Assembly: GCF_021532655.1 (NCBI RefSeq)
Contig: NZ_JAKGAS010000006.1
Location: forward strand, 186,001 to 250,000
From: Paraglaciecola algarum
GTDB taxonomy: Bacteria > Pseudomonadota > Gammaproteobacteria > Enterobacterales > Alteromonadaceae
Length of the DNA stretch: 64,000 nucleotides
Direction of reading: 5' to 3'
Shown here piece by piece: positions 55,134 to 64,000 of this stretch. A program made the position numbers and the translations under genes. The notes beneath the pieces are model-generated. The model did no database searches. It was given only the letters and a program-made list of their open reading frames with translations, and was not told the DNA's origin. Each line of letters starts with the position of its first letter. Position 1 is the stretch's first letter.

Positions 55134-55446
55134 CAGTCACGATAAAGTCCAAAGCATGGCTTTGTAACAAAAATAAAATAGGAATTAAATCAGGTTAAAT
55201 TTTTATGCACACTATAAATGGGTGGTTGTTTCTACAGGGCCCTACAGTTTCGCCCCTATATGTGTAAATACGAAACTTTTGCGTTTTTACATAATTGAAT
55301 ATTTAAATAACTACAATATTTTCTATAGCTAGCAATATGTTAGGTTATTTGTTAAAAATAACTAAATAATGAAAATATGCGATTTGTAAATAGGAATATG
55401 TGCAAGTCGCGGACTATTAAATTGTTATATTTCAAGAGATTGTTGA

Positions 55447-55830
55447 ATGAAGCGTTACCCTAATAAAATACTGTACTTACCATTTCTATTTATTATTCTT
55501 TATACCTTAGGCACAATTTTTATGCCGCAAGTTACTATTTTAAACAGTTCAAATATGCGAATAGTAGACGCAAGTATTTCAACTTCATATTCTGATTTGA
55601 AATTTTGGTCACTAAATGATGGAGATGATAAGGATCTGTATTATTCAATATTTCAGAAAGAAGGGAAGTATCGATACCACTTTTCCTTAAAAAACAATAT
55701 TACGTTGAGCGGTGAGTGTGGTTACGTAAAGAATTTTGAATTCGGTAAACATGTCATATTTTTAATTAGTGATGATAAAGTAATATATTCTAGTGGTAAA
55801 AATGTCGTATGTGAGACATTTGAAATATAG
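55447..55830 (+). CDS. Orphan hypothetical protein with N-terminal membrane segment
   Basis: A 127-residue protein with a hydrophobic N-terminus (YLPFLFIILYTLGTIF, about residues 10-25), which is either an uncleaved anchor or a signal. The rest is predicted beta-rich with two cysteines (SGECGYVKNF and NVVCETFEI). The gene is more AT-rich than its neighbours and is bordered by hairpin-rich DNA on both sides, which suggests an acquired gene. Nothing in the sequence identifies a family. Expression is not certain; AGAG before the ATG is a weak ribosome site. Confidence 0.5.
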   Translation: MKRYPNKILYLPFLFIILYTLGTIFMPQVTILNSSNMRIVDASISTSYSDLKFWSLNDGDDKDLYYSIFQKEGKYRYHFSLKNNITLSGECGYVKNFEFGKHVIFLISDDKVIYSSGKNVVCETFEI

Positions 55831-55981
55831 CAAGTTTATTAAATATCATTACGGCCAAACAAGGGCCTTCACTGGACGCGCAAGAAACGCGCGCCATTTA
55901 TAAAAAGCATTAAAGTCCGATACTTTTCTTGTTTGAATTGTATTCTAACTTAAACTTTTAGACTCATTGTTAAAAAAATTT

Positions 55982-56647
55982 CTACTTACCTTTATTTACA
56001 TCAAACTTATTATAAAAGGTGTAAACCCACTTGGGTTTGTGTAGTGCTAATATTACCAAGGTCATGGTGTTGAACATGGCTTCGGGCATTAATAGGTATT
56101 TGAGTAAAACTAAGTAGTTTTCCGAGACAACATGCCAAGTGTGTATACCTTCAAGGTAATAGTAACCGCCCATTGCGAACATTTTTAAGCCAATACTTAA
56201 GCCACCAGCTATAAATCCACACACAAAAATATAGCTAATAAGGTTTCTAGGGAGTTTATAAAACGTCACGCTATACAAAGCATAGGTGACTGAAATCGGT
56301 AACAACACACCTAGCAAAAAGTTTACCCCCAACATTCTAAAGCTTTCTTCACCCAAGGCGGTTAGGCTTAATAAAACTAAGCTTGCGCTAAATAGGGACC
56401 ATCTAAAACCTAACAATAAGGGGATAGTGGCTAACCATAAAAAGTGTACGCTTAAGCCATCGTAGATGCTGGTTCTAAACATCCATAAAATAAATAAGGC
56501 TGCTGAACTGCCAAAGACTAAATGTTGGACTTGTTTGTCTAACTTTAATTGAATTAATGGCAGTTTGTTATAAACATACAAAGCGAATATTCCGCTAAGT
56601 ATATTCGCTATTAATTGGAATGTGGTTACTTGGGATAGGAAGTCCAT
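55982..56647 (-). CDS. CbiM-like energy-coupling factor transporter permease (COG3235)
   Basis: A 221-residue inner-membrane protein with about six or seven helices. It resembles the COG3235 group of CbiM-like proteins, predicted membrane components of ECF-type uptake (the CbiM family carries cobalt or nickel). Recognisable pieces: HFLWLATIPLLLGFRWSLFS, GEESFRMLGVNFLLGVLLPI, FVCGFIAGGLSIGLKMFAMG and LMPEAMFNTMTLVILALHKP. No ATPase or other ECF partner is nearby, so the substrate and mechanism are uncertain. Confidence 0.7.
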   Translation of the reverse strand: MDFLSQVTTFQLIANILSGIFALYVYNKLPLIQLKLDKQVQHLVFGSSAALFILWMFRTSIYDGLSVHFLWLATIPLLLGFRWSLFSASLVLLSLTALGEESFRMLGVNFLLGVLLPISVTYALYSVTFYKLPRNLISYIFVCGFIAGGLSIGLKMFAMGGYYYLEGIHTWHVVSENYLVLLKYLLMPEAMFNTMTLVILALHKPKWVYTFYNKFDVNKGK

Positions 56648-56693
56648 TAACTAAATTACACTTACTAACTGATTTGATTGTAACTGCACGCCG

Positions 56694-57503
56694 TCAAGAC
56701 TTAAAAATAGACCAAATAGGCGCGTGATCTGAAGGTTTTTCAAGCCCACGTAATTCATAGTCCACATCAGCTTCTATAATATTGGCATGCAACTTTTGCG
56801 TAGCTAAAATTAAGTCAATTCTAAGACCTCGGTTATCTGGGAAACCTTTTGAACGGTAATCAAACCAACTGTACTTTTCAGATTCTTCTGGATGTAATGC
56901 GCGGAAACCGTCGGTAAATCCCCAGTCTATCAGGGTATTTAACCATTCTCGCTCTTCTGGTAAAAAGCTACATTTTTTGGTTTGTAACCAACGTTTACGG
57001 TTAGGCTCGCCAATGCCAATGTCTAAATCGGTATGGGAAATATTCACATCACCCATCACAATCACGTTGTCTTCTGGCGTGTGATACTCGGTTAGATAAG
57101 TCATTAAGTCTTGATAATACTTACGTTTTGCAGGGTATTTAGTCTCGTGGTTTTGATTTTCACCTTGAGGAAAATAACCATTTAATACCCGTACCGTTTC
57201 GCCGTTTTCCATAGGGTAGGTGACCATGATCATACGGCGCTGGGCTTCATCATCATCGGTTGGAAATCCGTACTGCACATCCAATGGCTCTTTTTTACAT
57301 AACATAGCCACACCGTAATGGGCTTTTTGTCCGTGAAAATAGACCTTGTATCCCATAGCTTCAACATCTGCTACTGGGAATTGTTCGTTATGCACTTTGA
57401 TTTCTTGTAAGCCAATAATATCAGGTTGATGTTTGTCGATTAAAGCTTGTAATTGATGAAGGCGGGCACGAATACCGTTGATATTAAAAGAAATGACTTT
57501 CAT
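56694..57503 (-). CDS. xthA: Exodeoxyribonuclease III
   Basis: A 269-residue AP endonuclease/3'-5' exonuclease of the EEP superfamily, acting in base excision repair; E. coli XthA has 268 residues. Motifs: MKVISFNINGIRARLHQLQA (Asn metal ligand), DIIGLQEIKVHNEQFP (catalytic Glu), NVIVMGDVNISHTDLDIG (Asp and Asn), GLRIDLILATQKL and LEKPSDHAPIWSIF (catalytic Asp-His). Confidence 0.96.
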   Translation of the reverse strand: MKVISFNINGIRARLHQLQALIDKHQPDIIGLQEIKVHNEQFPVADVEAMGYKVYFHGQKAHYGVAMLCKKEPLDVQYGFPTDDDEAQRRMIMVTYPMENGETVRVLNGYFPQGENQNHETKYPAKRKYYQDLMTYLTEYHTPEDNVIVMGDVNISHTDLDIGIGEPNRKRWLQTKKCSFLPEEREWLNTLIDWGFTDGFRALHPEESEKYSWFDYRSKGFPDNRGLRIDLILATQKLHANIIEADVDYELRGLEKPSDHAPIWSIFKS

Positions 57504-57623
57504 GTGTTTGATAAATACCTAAATAAAGATTTAATAAAGCGAAGTGCTATTATTGTGAAAGGTTATGCCATTAAGAACAAGTGTTTATCTAGCTTTTGCT
57601 TATTTGCTTTTCGGGTTTGGGCT

Positions 57624-57698
57624 GATTAAGCGGTTTGAAGGCTTGAAGATTAGTTGGTTTGAAAGGTCAATCCGTTTGAAAGATCAATCGGTTTGAAA
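57624..57698. repeat. 17-bp imperfect tandem repeat overlapping the end of the GGDEF-EAL gene
   Basis: Read on the minus strand: TTTCAAACCGATTGATC, TTTCAAACGGATTGACC, TTTCAAACCAACTAATC, then TTCAAGCC and TTCAAACCGCTTAATC. The first unit covers the last codons and the stop of the gene ending at 57684. Confidence 0.85.
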
Positions 57699-60554
57699 AA
57701 GAGCGACAAAATCAGCGCTCGAAATGGCTGGGCTTTTCAAATAACCTTGATATGTATTACAGTGATTATCTTGAATAAAGTTAAGTTGGTCAGTGGTTTC
57801 AACGCCTTCAGCTACCACATGTAAATTTAAGTTTTTAGCCATGGAGATAATGGCACCGGTAATCTGTATATCTACTGAGTCATCAGGTATGTCTTTGATA
57901 AAACTTCTATCGATTTTTAAGATATCAACATCAAAGTATTTTAAGTAAGCCAATGAAGAATAGCCTGTACCAAAATCATCAATCGCAAGGCGGATCCCCA
58001 GTGCCTTAAGTTTTAATAATGTATTTTTAGTTATTGAATCATTGCGTACTAGCACACCCTCGGTTATTTCCAAAACCAAATTATTGGGCGCCAAACCTGT
58101 TGCACTTAATATATCTTGAATATCGTCAAGTAAGGATACATCCTTAAATTGCATGGGTGATAGGTTAACGGCAATATAGTCCAATTGAATATTACGTTTT
58201 TGCCAAGCCATAAACTCCTCACAAGCTTTTCTAAGTACCCACTTTCCAATTTTTATAATTTTTCCACTCGCTTCAGCCACCGGAATAAAGCGATCAGGGG
58301 GGATCATGCCCAGTTCAGGGTGAGACCATCGAATTAAACTTTCGACACTTACTATTTGGTTATCTTGGCAATTCACAATTGGCTGGAAAAAAACTGTAAA
58401 ATCGTTGGTTTCGATAGCGTTATCAATATGTTGTTCTAGTGAAAGTTTGGACTCCAACGCCAAGGTAAATTCATGCATATACAATTGAGCACGGTCTTTA
58501 CCTCGTGACTTAGCTTTATACAAAGCCGTGTCTGCATTTCTAAATAAGGTTACAGCATCTTTACCATGTTCGGGGTAAACACAAGCACCAATACTGATGC
58601 TGTTTTTGAGTGGCATAGTGACTTTGCCTACTAACTCAATAGGTACTGAAAACCGTTTAATCAGTTCATTAGATACATACATAAGTTGTTCATCATCAAT
58701 AATATCTTCAATAACCACCATAAACTCATCACCACCAATGCGGCCTATAAAATCACTTTCACGTAAACTTTCTTTTAAGCGCTTGGCTACCAACACAAGT
58801 AGTTGATCGCCAACAGGATGTCCGTAGGTATCATTCACATTTTTAAATGAATCAAGATCAATCACCAATAAGCCTAATTTAGAGGCGTGGCGTTTTGCTC
58901 GGGCAATTGAGTTAATTAAATTGTTTTCAATTGCCGTTCTGTTGGGTAGTTGAGTCAGTGGGTCAAAGTAAGCAAGTTGCTTCAAATTATTTTCAGCTTC
59001 AATTTTATCCGTCACATCAATCATGACCCAAGCCTGGCCATCTTCAAATTTACAGCTACTAAATTCAATCCATCTGGTTTGCCCATCTCGACGATTAATT
59101 TGCATGGTAGTGTTTGAAATTGATTCGCGGGTTTGAGTTAAACTCTCATAAAGTATAGGTGATGTATCTCGACTATCGACAAACACCTTGTCCCAAAAAT
59201 CATTTATGTCGGCGATTTGCTCATTGGTATAGCCGGTAATGTGCTCAGCTCGCACATTTAAACTAACTTTTTTATTCACCACTGAGCAAACTCCAGCAGG
59301 CAAATCAGCAATAAAGCTAATGAGTTTATTTCGACTTTCTTTTATTTTTTCCTGGACTTGTTTTTCATCAGTAATGTCACGATTCATTCCGATGTAAGTA
59401 TTACCTTCGCCCTTTTTACCGTGGATCATGCTGCCAGCAACATAAATATGTCGGATCTGCTTTTGGTTATTTATGATCCTAAATTCAGAAACTAAATTAT
59501 TACCTTCAGTTAATGCCTGTTTAAATTCTGCCAAAATCCCTTGTTTATCATCTGGGTGTACATGTTCTGCAAAATCAGTGAGTTGATGGGTAAAATCATG
59601 TTTATTTGTTTCAAAAATACTAAACATAGTGTCATCCCAAACAAGTTGCTTAGTTTTTAATGAATATTCCCAAATACCTATCTCAGCTGCATCTAAAGTG
59701 AGTTGCAGTCTTTTAGTTACTTCTGTTAATTGTTTTTGTCTATGGCGTTCAACGGTAATGTCTACAAATGATGTTACCGACATAGTTGGCTTTGACTGGT
59801 TTTTCTGAAAGATTGGTTGAGAGTTGATTTTTAACCAGCTTATGCCGCCGTCTGGTTTATTGATACCCATAGTAAAGTCGAGTATCGGTACTCCCTTACT
59901 AATCGCTTGTGATGAGGGGTGATCTTCAGGAGGACAAGGTTCGCCATGTTCAGTTATGGTTCCCCAGTTGGGGTCTGCATTATCCAGCCCTCTCATTTGA
60001 TTGCTGGTTAAACCTAAGATATTTTCGGAGGCTGAGTTATTGGCAATGATGACACCATTAGCATCCTGAATGACCACGCCTTCCAGTAAAGAGTTGAGTA
60101 AGATACCTTCATCACGTCCCAATAGAATTGACTGCGTTCCACCCGACAGAGGGTCCATTGATATCTGAATAGAAATTAATGTAAAACCTATACCGTTGAA
60201 CTTAATTGGGGAAATAAAAAAATTAACCTTATGTTGATATCCTAGAAGGCTAATGTCTGTGTGTATTTCAGAAGTTGGTTGATGTGCACTTTGTGCCTTG
60301 TGAATAGCTAACCTTAGAGAATGGTCCAGTTGTTTGTCATTGAGTTGTAGTAAAGGATTTGGCCATTCGGCATTGATTTCTGAATATATGTTTTCTGAGG
60401 CACACTTTTTTAAGTTCTGAATCCAACTTGAATTAGTGTATATGAGCTTGTTTTTAGAAGATAGAATGCCAATATCTTGTGGCAAATTATTATATATCTG
60501 GATTAATTCATCACTCAATTGCACATCAACACCCAAACAACAGCAGATAGTCAA
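57684..60554 (-). CDS. PAS-GGDEF-EAL cyclic-di-GMP signalling protein
   Basis: A 956-residue soluble protein with no transmembrane segment visible. PAS-like sensor regions at about 15-125, 150-270, 285-405 (ending GKKGEGNTYIGMNRDITDEK, a PAC motif) and 410-520. GGDEF domain about 525-690 with GRIGGDEFMVVIEDI and an inhibitory-site RxxD (RESD) five residues before. EAL domain about 705-950, where the signature is ESLIRWSHPELG (ESL instead of EAL), with DDFGTGYSSLAYLKYFDVDI and LKIDRSFIKDI intact. It may both make and break c-di-GMP. The first codon is TTG and the true start could be some codons later. Confidence 0.92.
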   Translation of the reverse strand: MTICCCLGVDVQLSDELIQIYNNLPQDIGILSSKNKLIYTNSSWIQNLKKCASENIYSEINAEWPNPLLQLNDKQLDHSLRLAIHKAQSAHQPTSEIHTDISLLGYQHKVNFFISPIKFNGIGFTLISIQISMDPLSGGTQSILLGRDEGILLNSLLEGVVIQDANGVIIANNSASENILGLTSNQMRGLDNADPNWGTITEHGEPCPPEDHPSSQAISKGVPILDFTMGINKPDGGISWLKINSQPIFQKNQSKPTMSVTSFVDITVERHRQKQLTEVTKRLQLTLDAAEIGIWEYSLKTKQLVWDDTMFSIFETNKHDFTHQLTDFAEHVHPDDKQGILAEFKQALTEGNNLVSEFRIINNQKQIRHIYVAGSMIHGKKGEGNTYIGMNRDITDEKQVQEKIKESRNKLISFIADLPAGVCSVVNKKVSLNVRAEHITGYTNEQIADINDFWDKVFVDSRDTSPILYESLTQTRESISNTTMQINRRDGQTRWIEFSSCKFEDGQAWVMIDVTDKIEAENNLKQLAYFDPLTQLPNRTAIENNLINSIARAKRHASKLGLLVIDLDSFKNVNDTYGHPVGDQLLVLVAKRLKESLRESDFIGRIGGDEFMVVIEDIIDDEQLMYVSNELIKRFSVPIELVGKVTMPLKNSISIGACVYPEHGKDAVTLFRNADTALYKAKSRGKDRAQLYMHEFTLALESKLSLEQHIDNAIETNDFTVFFQPIVNCQDNQIVSVESLIRWSHPELGMIPPDRFIPVAEASGKIIKIGKWVLRKACEEFMAWQKRNIQLDYIAVNLSPMQFKDVSLLDDIQDILSATGLAPNNLVLEITEGVLVRNDSITKNTLLKLKALGIRLAIDDFGTGYSSLAYLKYFDVDILKIDRSFIKDIPDDSVDIQITGAIISMAKNLNLHVVAEGVETTDQLNFIQDNHCNTYQGYLKSPAISSADFVALFQTD

Positions 60555-60693
60555 AGAATAACAATATACGCTTTTCTTAACCTGATCAATTAATGGTTTA
60601 TGTGGAATTTAGGTTTAAGATTAGTGCTCTAATTGTTTGAGGGAGGTTATATTTTCCTAAATATAAATAATCCATAGCCGTAATTGGTAGCCA

Positions 60694-61470
60694 CTAGTTT
60701 TGCCCATATCTATCCGCCACTGTACGCAAGCTATTTTTGTCTAGTCGCTTAATTACACTTGGTGCCACCTTTGGTAGTTTTACTGATTTTTGCTCTGAGT
60801 ATTGGTAATCGATTAATGACAACAGGTGACTAATACAATTGACTCTAGCTGCTTTTTTATCGTCGGCCTCTATGTTGTACCAAGGGCTAAGATTCGTGTC
60901 TGTATGCTTTAACATTTCATCTTTAGCGACAGAGTATTCATTCCATTTACTACGGGAAACGAGATCCATATCAGAAAACTTCCAACGCTTGAGGGGGTTG
61001 TTTAACCTTTCCATAAAGCGCTCTTCTTGTTTTTGTTGAGAAACAGAAAACCAATATTTGATTAGTTTAATTCCTGAACCTATTAGCATTTTTTCAAATT
61101 CTGGACAGCTGGTTAAAAATTCTTGGTACTCGTCATCACTGCAAAAACCCATGACTTTTTCAACGCCTGCTCGGTTATACCAACTTCTATCAAATAAAAC
61201 GATCTCACCGCCAGCGGGCAGGTGATTAACATAACGTTGAAAATACCATTGGCTTCGTTCTTTTTCCGTGGGTTTTCCAAGTGCAACAACTTTGACTATC
61301 CTAGGATTAAGTCTAGAAGTAATGGTTTTTATCACGCCACCTTTGCCAGCTGCATCTCTTCCTTCGAAAACAACTACCACCTTGGCACCAGTTGTTTGCA
61401 CCCATTCTTGTAATTTTACCAGTTCGGTTTGCAGCTTTACAATTGTGGCTTGGTAATCTTGTTTTTTCAT
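60694..61470 (-). CDS. ppk2: Polyphosphate kinase 2
   Basis: A 258-residue PPK2-family kinase that uses polyphosphate to phosphorylate nucleotides. Walker A FEGRDAAGKGGVIKTITSRL, Walker B-like IVLFDRSWYNRAGVEKVMGF, and the family segment SQWYFQRYVNHLPAGGEI; WFSVSQQKQEERFMERLNN and KRWKFSDMDLVSRSKWNEY are also typical. A single PPK2 domain of this size suggests class I (NDP to NTP) but that cannot be read directly. It is divergent from recC with 119 bp between. Confidence 0.93.
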   Translation of the reverse strand: MKKQDYQATIVKLQTELVKLQEWVQTTGAKVVVVFEGRDAAGKGGVIKTITSRLNPRIVKVVALGKPTEKERSQWYFQRYVNHLPAGGEIVLFDRSWYNRAGVEKVMGFCSDDEYQEFLTSCPEFEKMLIGSGIKLIKYWFSVSQQKQEERFMERLNNPLKRWKFSDMDLVSRSKWNEYSVAKDEMLKHTDTNLSPWYNIEADDKKAARVNCISHLLSLIDYQYSEQKSVKLPKVAPSVIKRLDKNSLRTVADRYGQN

Positions 61471-61589
61471 TGAGTTGCTGCCTCTAATGTAGAGATAAAC
61501 GAATTAAAAAACTGAATAAATTTAGTTTTAAAATCATAGACTTTGGTAGACTTATTTTAGTCTTTTAATAGCTGATATTAAATTTATAC

Positions 61590-64000
61590 ATGTTACATCT
61601 GATACAATCAAACAAAATGGAAGTGTTAGCCCAAAGCCTCATTGGTGCTCTAAAAAAAACGGTTCAGCAAGGTGTTAGTGTTTTTGAGCCTGATCAAGTA
61701 TTAGTGCAAAGCCCTGGTATGTCTCAGTGGTTAAAAATTCAAATTGCACAAGAGTTAGGCATAGCCGCTAATATCGAGTTTCCGCTTCCTTCTAGTTATA
61801 TTTGGCAATTGTATCGCGAACATATTCCAGACTTACCAGAACAATCTGCCTTCACTAAGCCGAATATGGCTTGGAAAATAATAAGCATATTACCCAAGTT
61901 ATTGGGTAAGCCAGAGTTTGCGCCAATAAATGCCTATTTAGCAGATCAAGAGTCCATTAAGCTTTATCAATTAGCCAACAAAATAGCCGATGTTTACGAT
62001 CAATATTTAGTTTATCGACCTGAATGGATTTTGGGCTGGGAAAATGGTGAAGATAAAGTAGCGGATTTAGCCAATGTTTTTGCAGAAAAGGACATCGAAG
62101 ATAACCAAGCATGGCAACCCATTTTATGGCGTGAAATGGTTAAATTTAGCCAAGAATTACACGAGTCTATTTATCACAGAGCTAATTTACATCGAGGCTT
62201 GTTGAGTGCCTTGTCTAGCAAACATGAACCTTCAACTGCAGATATCAAGCAAGAATATAAACCTCTTATGGTGTTTGGTATTTCTGCTATGCCTTTGCAA
62301 CAACTAGAAGTGTTAAATGCTTTAGCTAAAAATCGCGAGGTAGTGATATTTTGGTTCAACCCTAGTCAACATTATTGGGGGGACATAGTCGATAATAAAA
62401 CCCATGCCAAAACCCAATTGAAGGCATTGGATAAGCCACAACTAGGAGCAGAATTGTTTGATGTAGGGAATCCACTTCTAGCTTCGTGGGGTAAGTTAGG
62501 CCGTGATTATCAAGACATGTTGTTGTCTTTTGATTTGCAACAACAAGATTGTTTTGTTGACCAACAAGCTACGAGTTTATTGGCGCAGATCCAAGTTGAC
62601 ATCAATCATTTACAATTTAGACATTCTTCACAACCATTAGATGCCAATGAGTTGTTAACCAATGGTGTTGAGTATCCTAAGGTTGAAGTTAAACATAATG
62701 ATAGTTCTATTCAGGTACACGCTTGTCACTCAAAAGTAAGAGAATTAGAAATATTACACGATCAATTATTAAAACGTTTTAATGATAATCCAGATTGGTC
62801 ACCTGCAGATATAATTGTCATGATGCCTGATGTAGCAACGTATGCTCCCTACATAGAGGGCGTGTTTGGTGGTGTTGAGTCTGACTTATTTATTCCCTAT
62901 GCCATTTCTGATCGAAATTTTGCTCAAGTGTCGCCACTTATTATTAGTTTTATCAACATAATGAAGTTGCATCAAAGCAGGCTAACTTTGTCTGAAGTTT
63001 TATCTCTATTGGAAGTGCCGGCAATTCAACGTAAGTTTTCGATTAGTTTGCAAGAATTTGAATTGATCCAGCATTGGTTAAATGATGTAGGTATTCGTTG
63101 GGGCTGGAACGCAGATGATAAAAAACGTTGGGATTTACCATCCCAACAACAAAATACTTGGTTATTTGGTTTGCAGCGGTTATTAGCAGGCTATGCCATG
63201 TCGGGGCAAACTATGTTCGCTGGCAGTGAGCAACTGATTGCACCATATGCAGACATAGAGGGACAACAAGCAGTTGCCTTAGGTAAATGTTATCTGTTTA
63301 TTCAAATATTATTAAAAGCATTAGAATTCTGCCAACATGAGCATACCTTAATAGGTAAGGTTGAATATGCGCTATGTTTACTGGAAGACTTATATGAAGT
63401 TGAAGAAACTGAAGAAATCGAATTAATTACGCTTAGGGAAGCACTAGAACAAATTTTGTCACATCAAGCTCAGTTTACCCAAGCATTAGACCAAGATATT
63501 TTTGTGAGCGAATTAGAACAAAATATTCAAGAAAAGGGCGTTGGGCAACGATTTTTGGCGGGTTATGTAAACTTTTGTACCTTAATGCCTATGCGTAGCA
63601 TTCCTTTTAAAATGGTATGTTTGTTAGGTATGAATGATGGTGACTATCCTAGGCAAAGTGTACCCATGGGCTTTGACTTAATGCGCTTGGCGCCGGCTAA
63701 ACGCGGCGATAGGTCCAGACGTTTAGATGATCGTTATTTATTTTTAGAAGCCTTATTGTCAGCTCGTGAACAAATGTATTTGAGCTATCAGGGTTTTAGC
63801 CAAAAAGATAACAGTGTTTTATCACCTTCAATTTTACTCAGTGAGTTACTTGAATATTGCCAGCAAGGGTTTGCCTTACAAGGCCAATTGGATCTTACAG
63901 CTCAACAAACCGAGAAGAATCTACTTAGCTTGTTGACTATTCAACATAAATTACATGGCTTTGATTTAGATTATTTTGATCCCACTAAAAATAAATTAAT
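61590..64000 (+). CDS. recC: Exodeoxyribonuclease V gamma subunit RecC (5' part)
   Basis: An uninterrupted frame from the ATG at 61590 to the window edge, 803 codons visible of an expected 1100 or so. Start MLHLIQSNKMEVLAQSLIGA aligns with E. coli RecC (MLRVYHSNRLDVLEAL). Further matches: VLVQSPGMSQWLKIQIAQEL, GIAANIEFPLPSSYIWQLY, DQYLVYRPEWILGWENG, VCLLGMNDGDYPRQ and AKRGDRSRRLDDRYLFLEAL. RecC is the scaffold and Chi-recognition subunit of RecBCD, acting in recombinational repair of double-strand breaks. recB and recD would be expected downstream, outside the window. Confidence 0.95.
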   Translation, partial: MLHLIQSNKMEVLAQSLIGALKKTVQQGVSVFEPDQVLVQSPGMSQWLKIQIAQELGIAANIEFPLPSSYIWQLYREHIPDLPEQSAFTKPNMAWKIISILPKLLGKPEFAPINAYLADQESIKLYQLANKIADVYDQYLVYRPEWILGWENGEDKVADLANVFAEKDIEDNQAWQPILWREMVKFSQELHESIYHRANLHRGLLSALSSKHEPSTADIKQEYKPLMVFGISAMPLQQLEVLNALAKNREVVIFWFNPSQHYWGDIVDNKTHAKTQLKALDKPQLGAELFDVGNPLLASWGKLGRDYQDMLLSFDLQQQDCFVDQQATSLLAQIQVDINHLQFRHSSQPLDANELLTNGVEYPKVEVKHNDSSIQVHACHSKVRELEILHDQLLKRFNDNPDWSPADIIVMMPDVATYAPYIEGVFGGVESDLFIPYAISDRNFAQVSPLIISFINIMKLHQSRLTLSEVLSLLEVPAIQRKFSISLQEFELIQHWLNDVGIRWGWNADDKKRWDLPSQQQNTWLFGLQRLLAGYAMSGQTMFAGSEQLIAPYADIEGQQAVALGKCYLFIQILLKALEFCQHEHTLIGKVEYALCLLEDLYEVEETEEIELITLREALEQILSHQAQFTQALDQDIFVSELEQNIQEKGVGQRFLAGYVNFCTLMPMRSIPFKMVCLLGMNDGDYPRQSVPMGFDLMRLAPAKRGDRSRRLDDRYLFLEALLSAREQMYLSYQGFSQKDNSVLSPSILLSELLEYCQQGFALQGQLDLTAQQTEKNLLSLLTIQHKLHGFDLDYFDPTKNKL

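Larger units (their letters stand above)
54738..55446. other. Long hairpin-rich non-coding region after purC
   Basis: 709 bp without a convincing gene. The left part has an imperfect tandem repeat of small hairpins (54777-54842), the middle a nested inverted repeat (54998-55133), and the right part is AT-rich and leads into the orphan ORF at 55447. The left and middle parts are visibly GC-richer than the right. Confidence 0.7.

Noticed and set aside
54738-55446. tRNA or rRNA gene in the long post-purC gap
   Set aside because: Hairpins are abundant but no cloverleaf with a T-loop GTTCRA and matching acceptor stem was found.
55840-55925. Possible integron attC site after the orphan ORF
   Set aside because: There is a GC-rich palindrome and a cassette-like layout, but no GTTRRRY core site or matching complementary core flanks it, and no integrase is seen.

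Overview
The window is a stretch of bacterial chromosome from an AT-rich marine gammaproteobacterium, most probably of the order Alteromonadales (Paraglaciecola/Glaciecola/Alteromonas-like). I base this on protein content and gene order, not on a database search. Supporting features are a TonB receptor and flavin halogenase-like genes around an N-acetylglucosamine (GlcNAc) locus, a long form of PurC, and gammaproteobacterial neighbourhoods (purM-purN near hda; perM, bepA, arsC-like, bcp-gcvR-dapA-bamC-purC). No rRNA, tRNA, CRISPR array, prophage or intact insertion sequence was seen. Most of the window is core genome, with accessory material in the intergenic spaces.

Layout. 1-2.8 kb: the start of a YiaA-like membrane protein, two exported proteins (DUF2145 and a His-rich one), an XRE-type regulator and a small lipoprotein. 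2.8-4.7 kb: cmoB and cmoA (tRNA wobble uridine modification), separated by a heptanucleotide tandem repeat. 4.8-7.8 kb: a palindromic-ended repeat, acs (acetyl-CoA synthetase) and a LuxR-type response regulator. 8.0-17.5 kb: a five-gene operon of alpha-E, circularly permuted ATP-grasp, transglutaminase and DUF2126 proteins, the least understood coding system here. 17.8-21.5 kb: a SHOCT-domain protein and fadE. 21.7-26.3 kb: DUF3108-purN-purM facing a DUF2066 protein and hda. 26.3-42.7 kb: a GlcNAc/chitooligosaccharide utilisation locus. 42.7-50 kb: a lipoprotein with a zinc-protease motif, DUF2069, wrbA, arsC-like, a TlpA-like thioredoxin, bepA, an unrecognised gene and perM. 50-54.7 kb: bcp, gcvR, a second copy of the palindromic repeat, dapA, bamC, purC. 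54.7-55.8 kb: a hairpin-rich non-coding region and an orphan ORF. 56-64 kb: a CbiM-like membrane protein, xthA, a PAS-GGDEF-EAL protein, ppk2 and the first 2.4 kb of recC.

How the GlcNAc genes work together. The TonB receptor probably imports GlcNAc oligomers. A lipoprotein GH20 hexosaminidase trims them, NagP brings GlcNAc across the inner membrane, NagK phosphorylates it, NagA deacetylates it and NagB produces fructose-6-phosphate. A second Acs lies just beyond nagP and could capture the acetate released by NagA. A divergent LacI-type regulator (NagR-like) faces the receptor gene across a 400-bp intergenic region holding three near-identical palindromes. Two tryptophan-halogenase-like flavoenzymes are embedded in the locus with no obvious role in GlcNAc catabolism.

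Main points for follow-up: the alpha-E/ATP-grasp/transglutaminase operon, including a fusion paralogue that seems to have lost an ATP-grasp motif; the halogenase pair; two families of MITE-like elements; and several small tandem repeats at gene boundaries.
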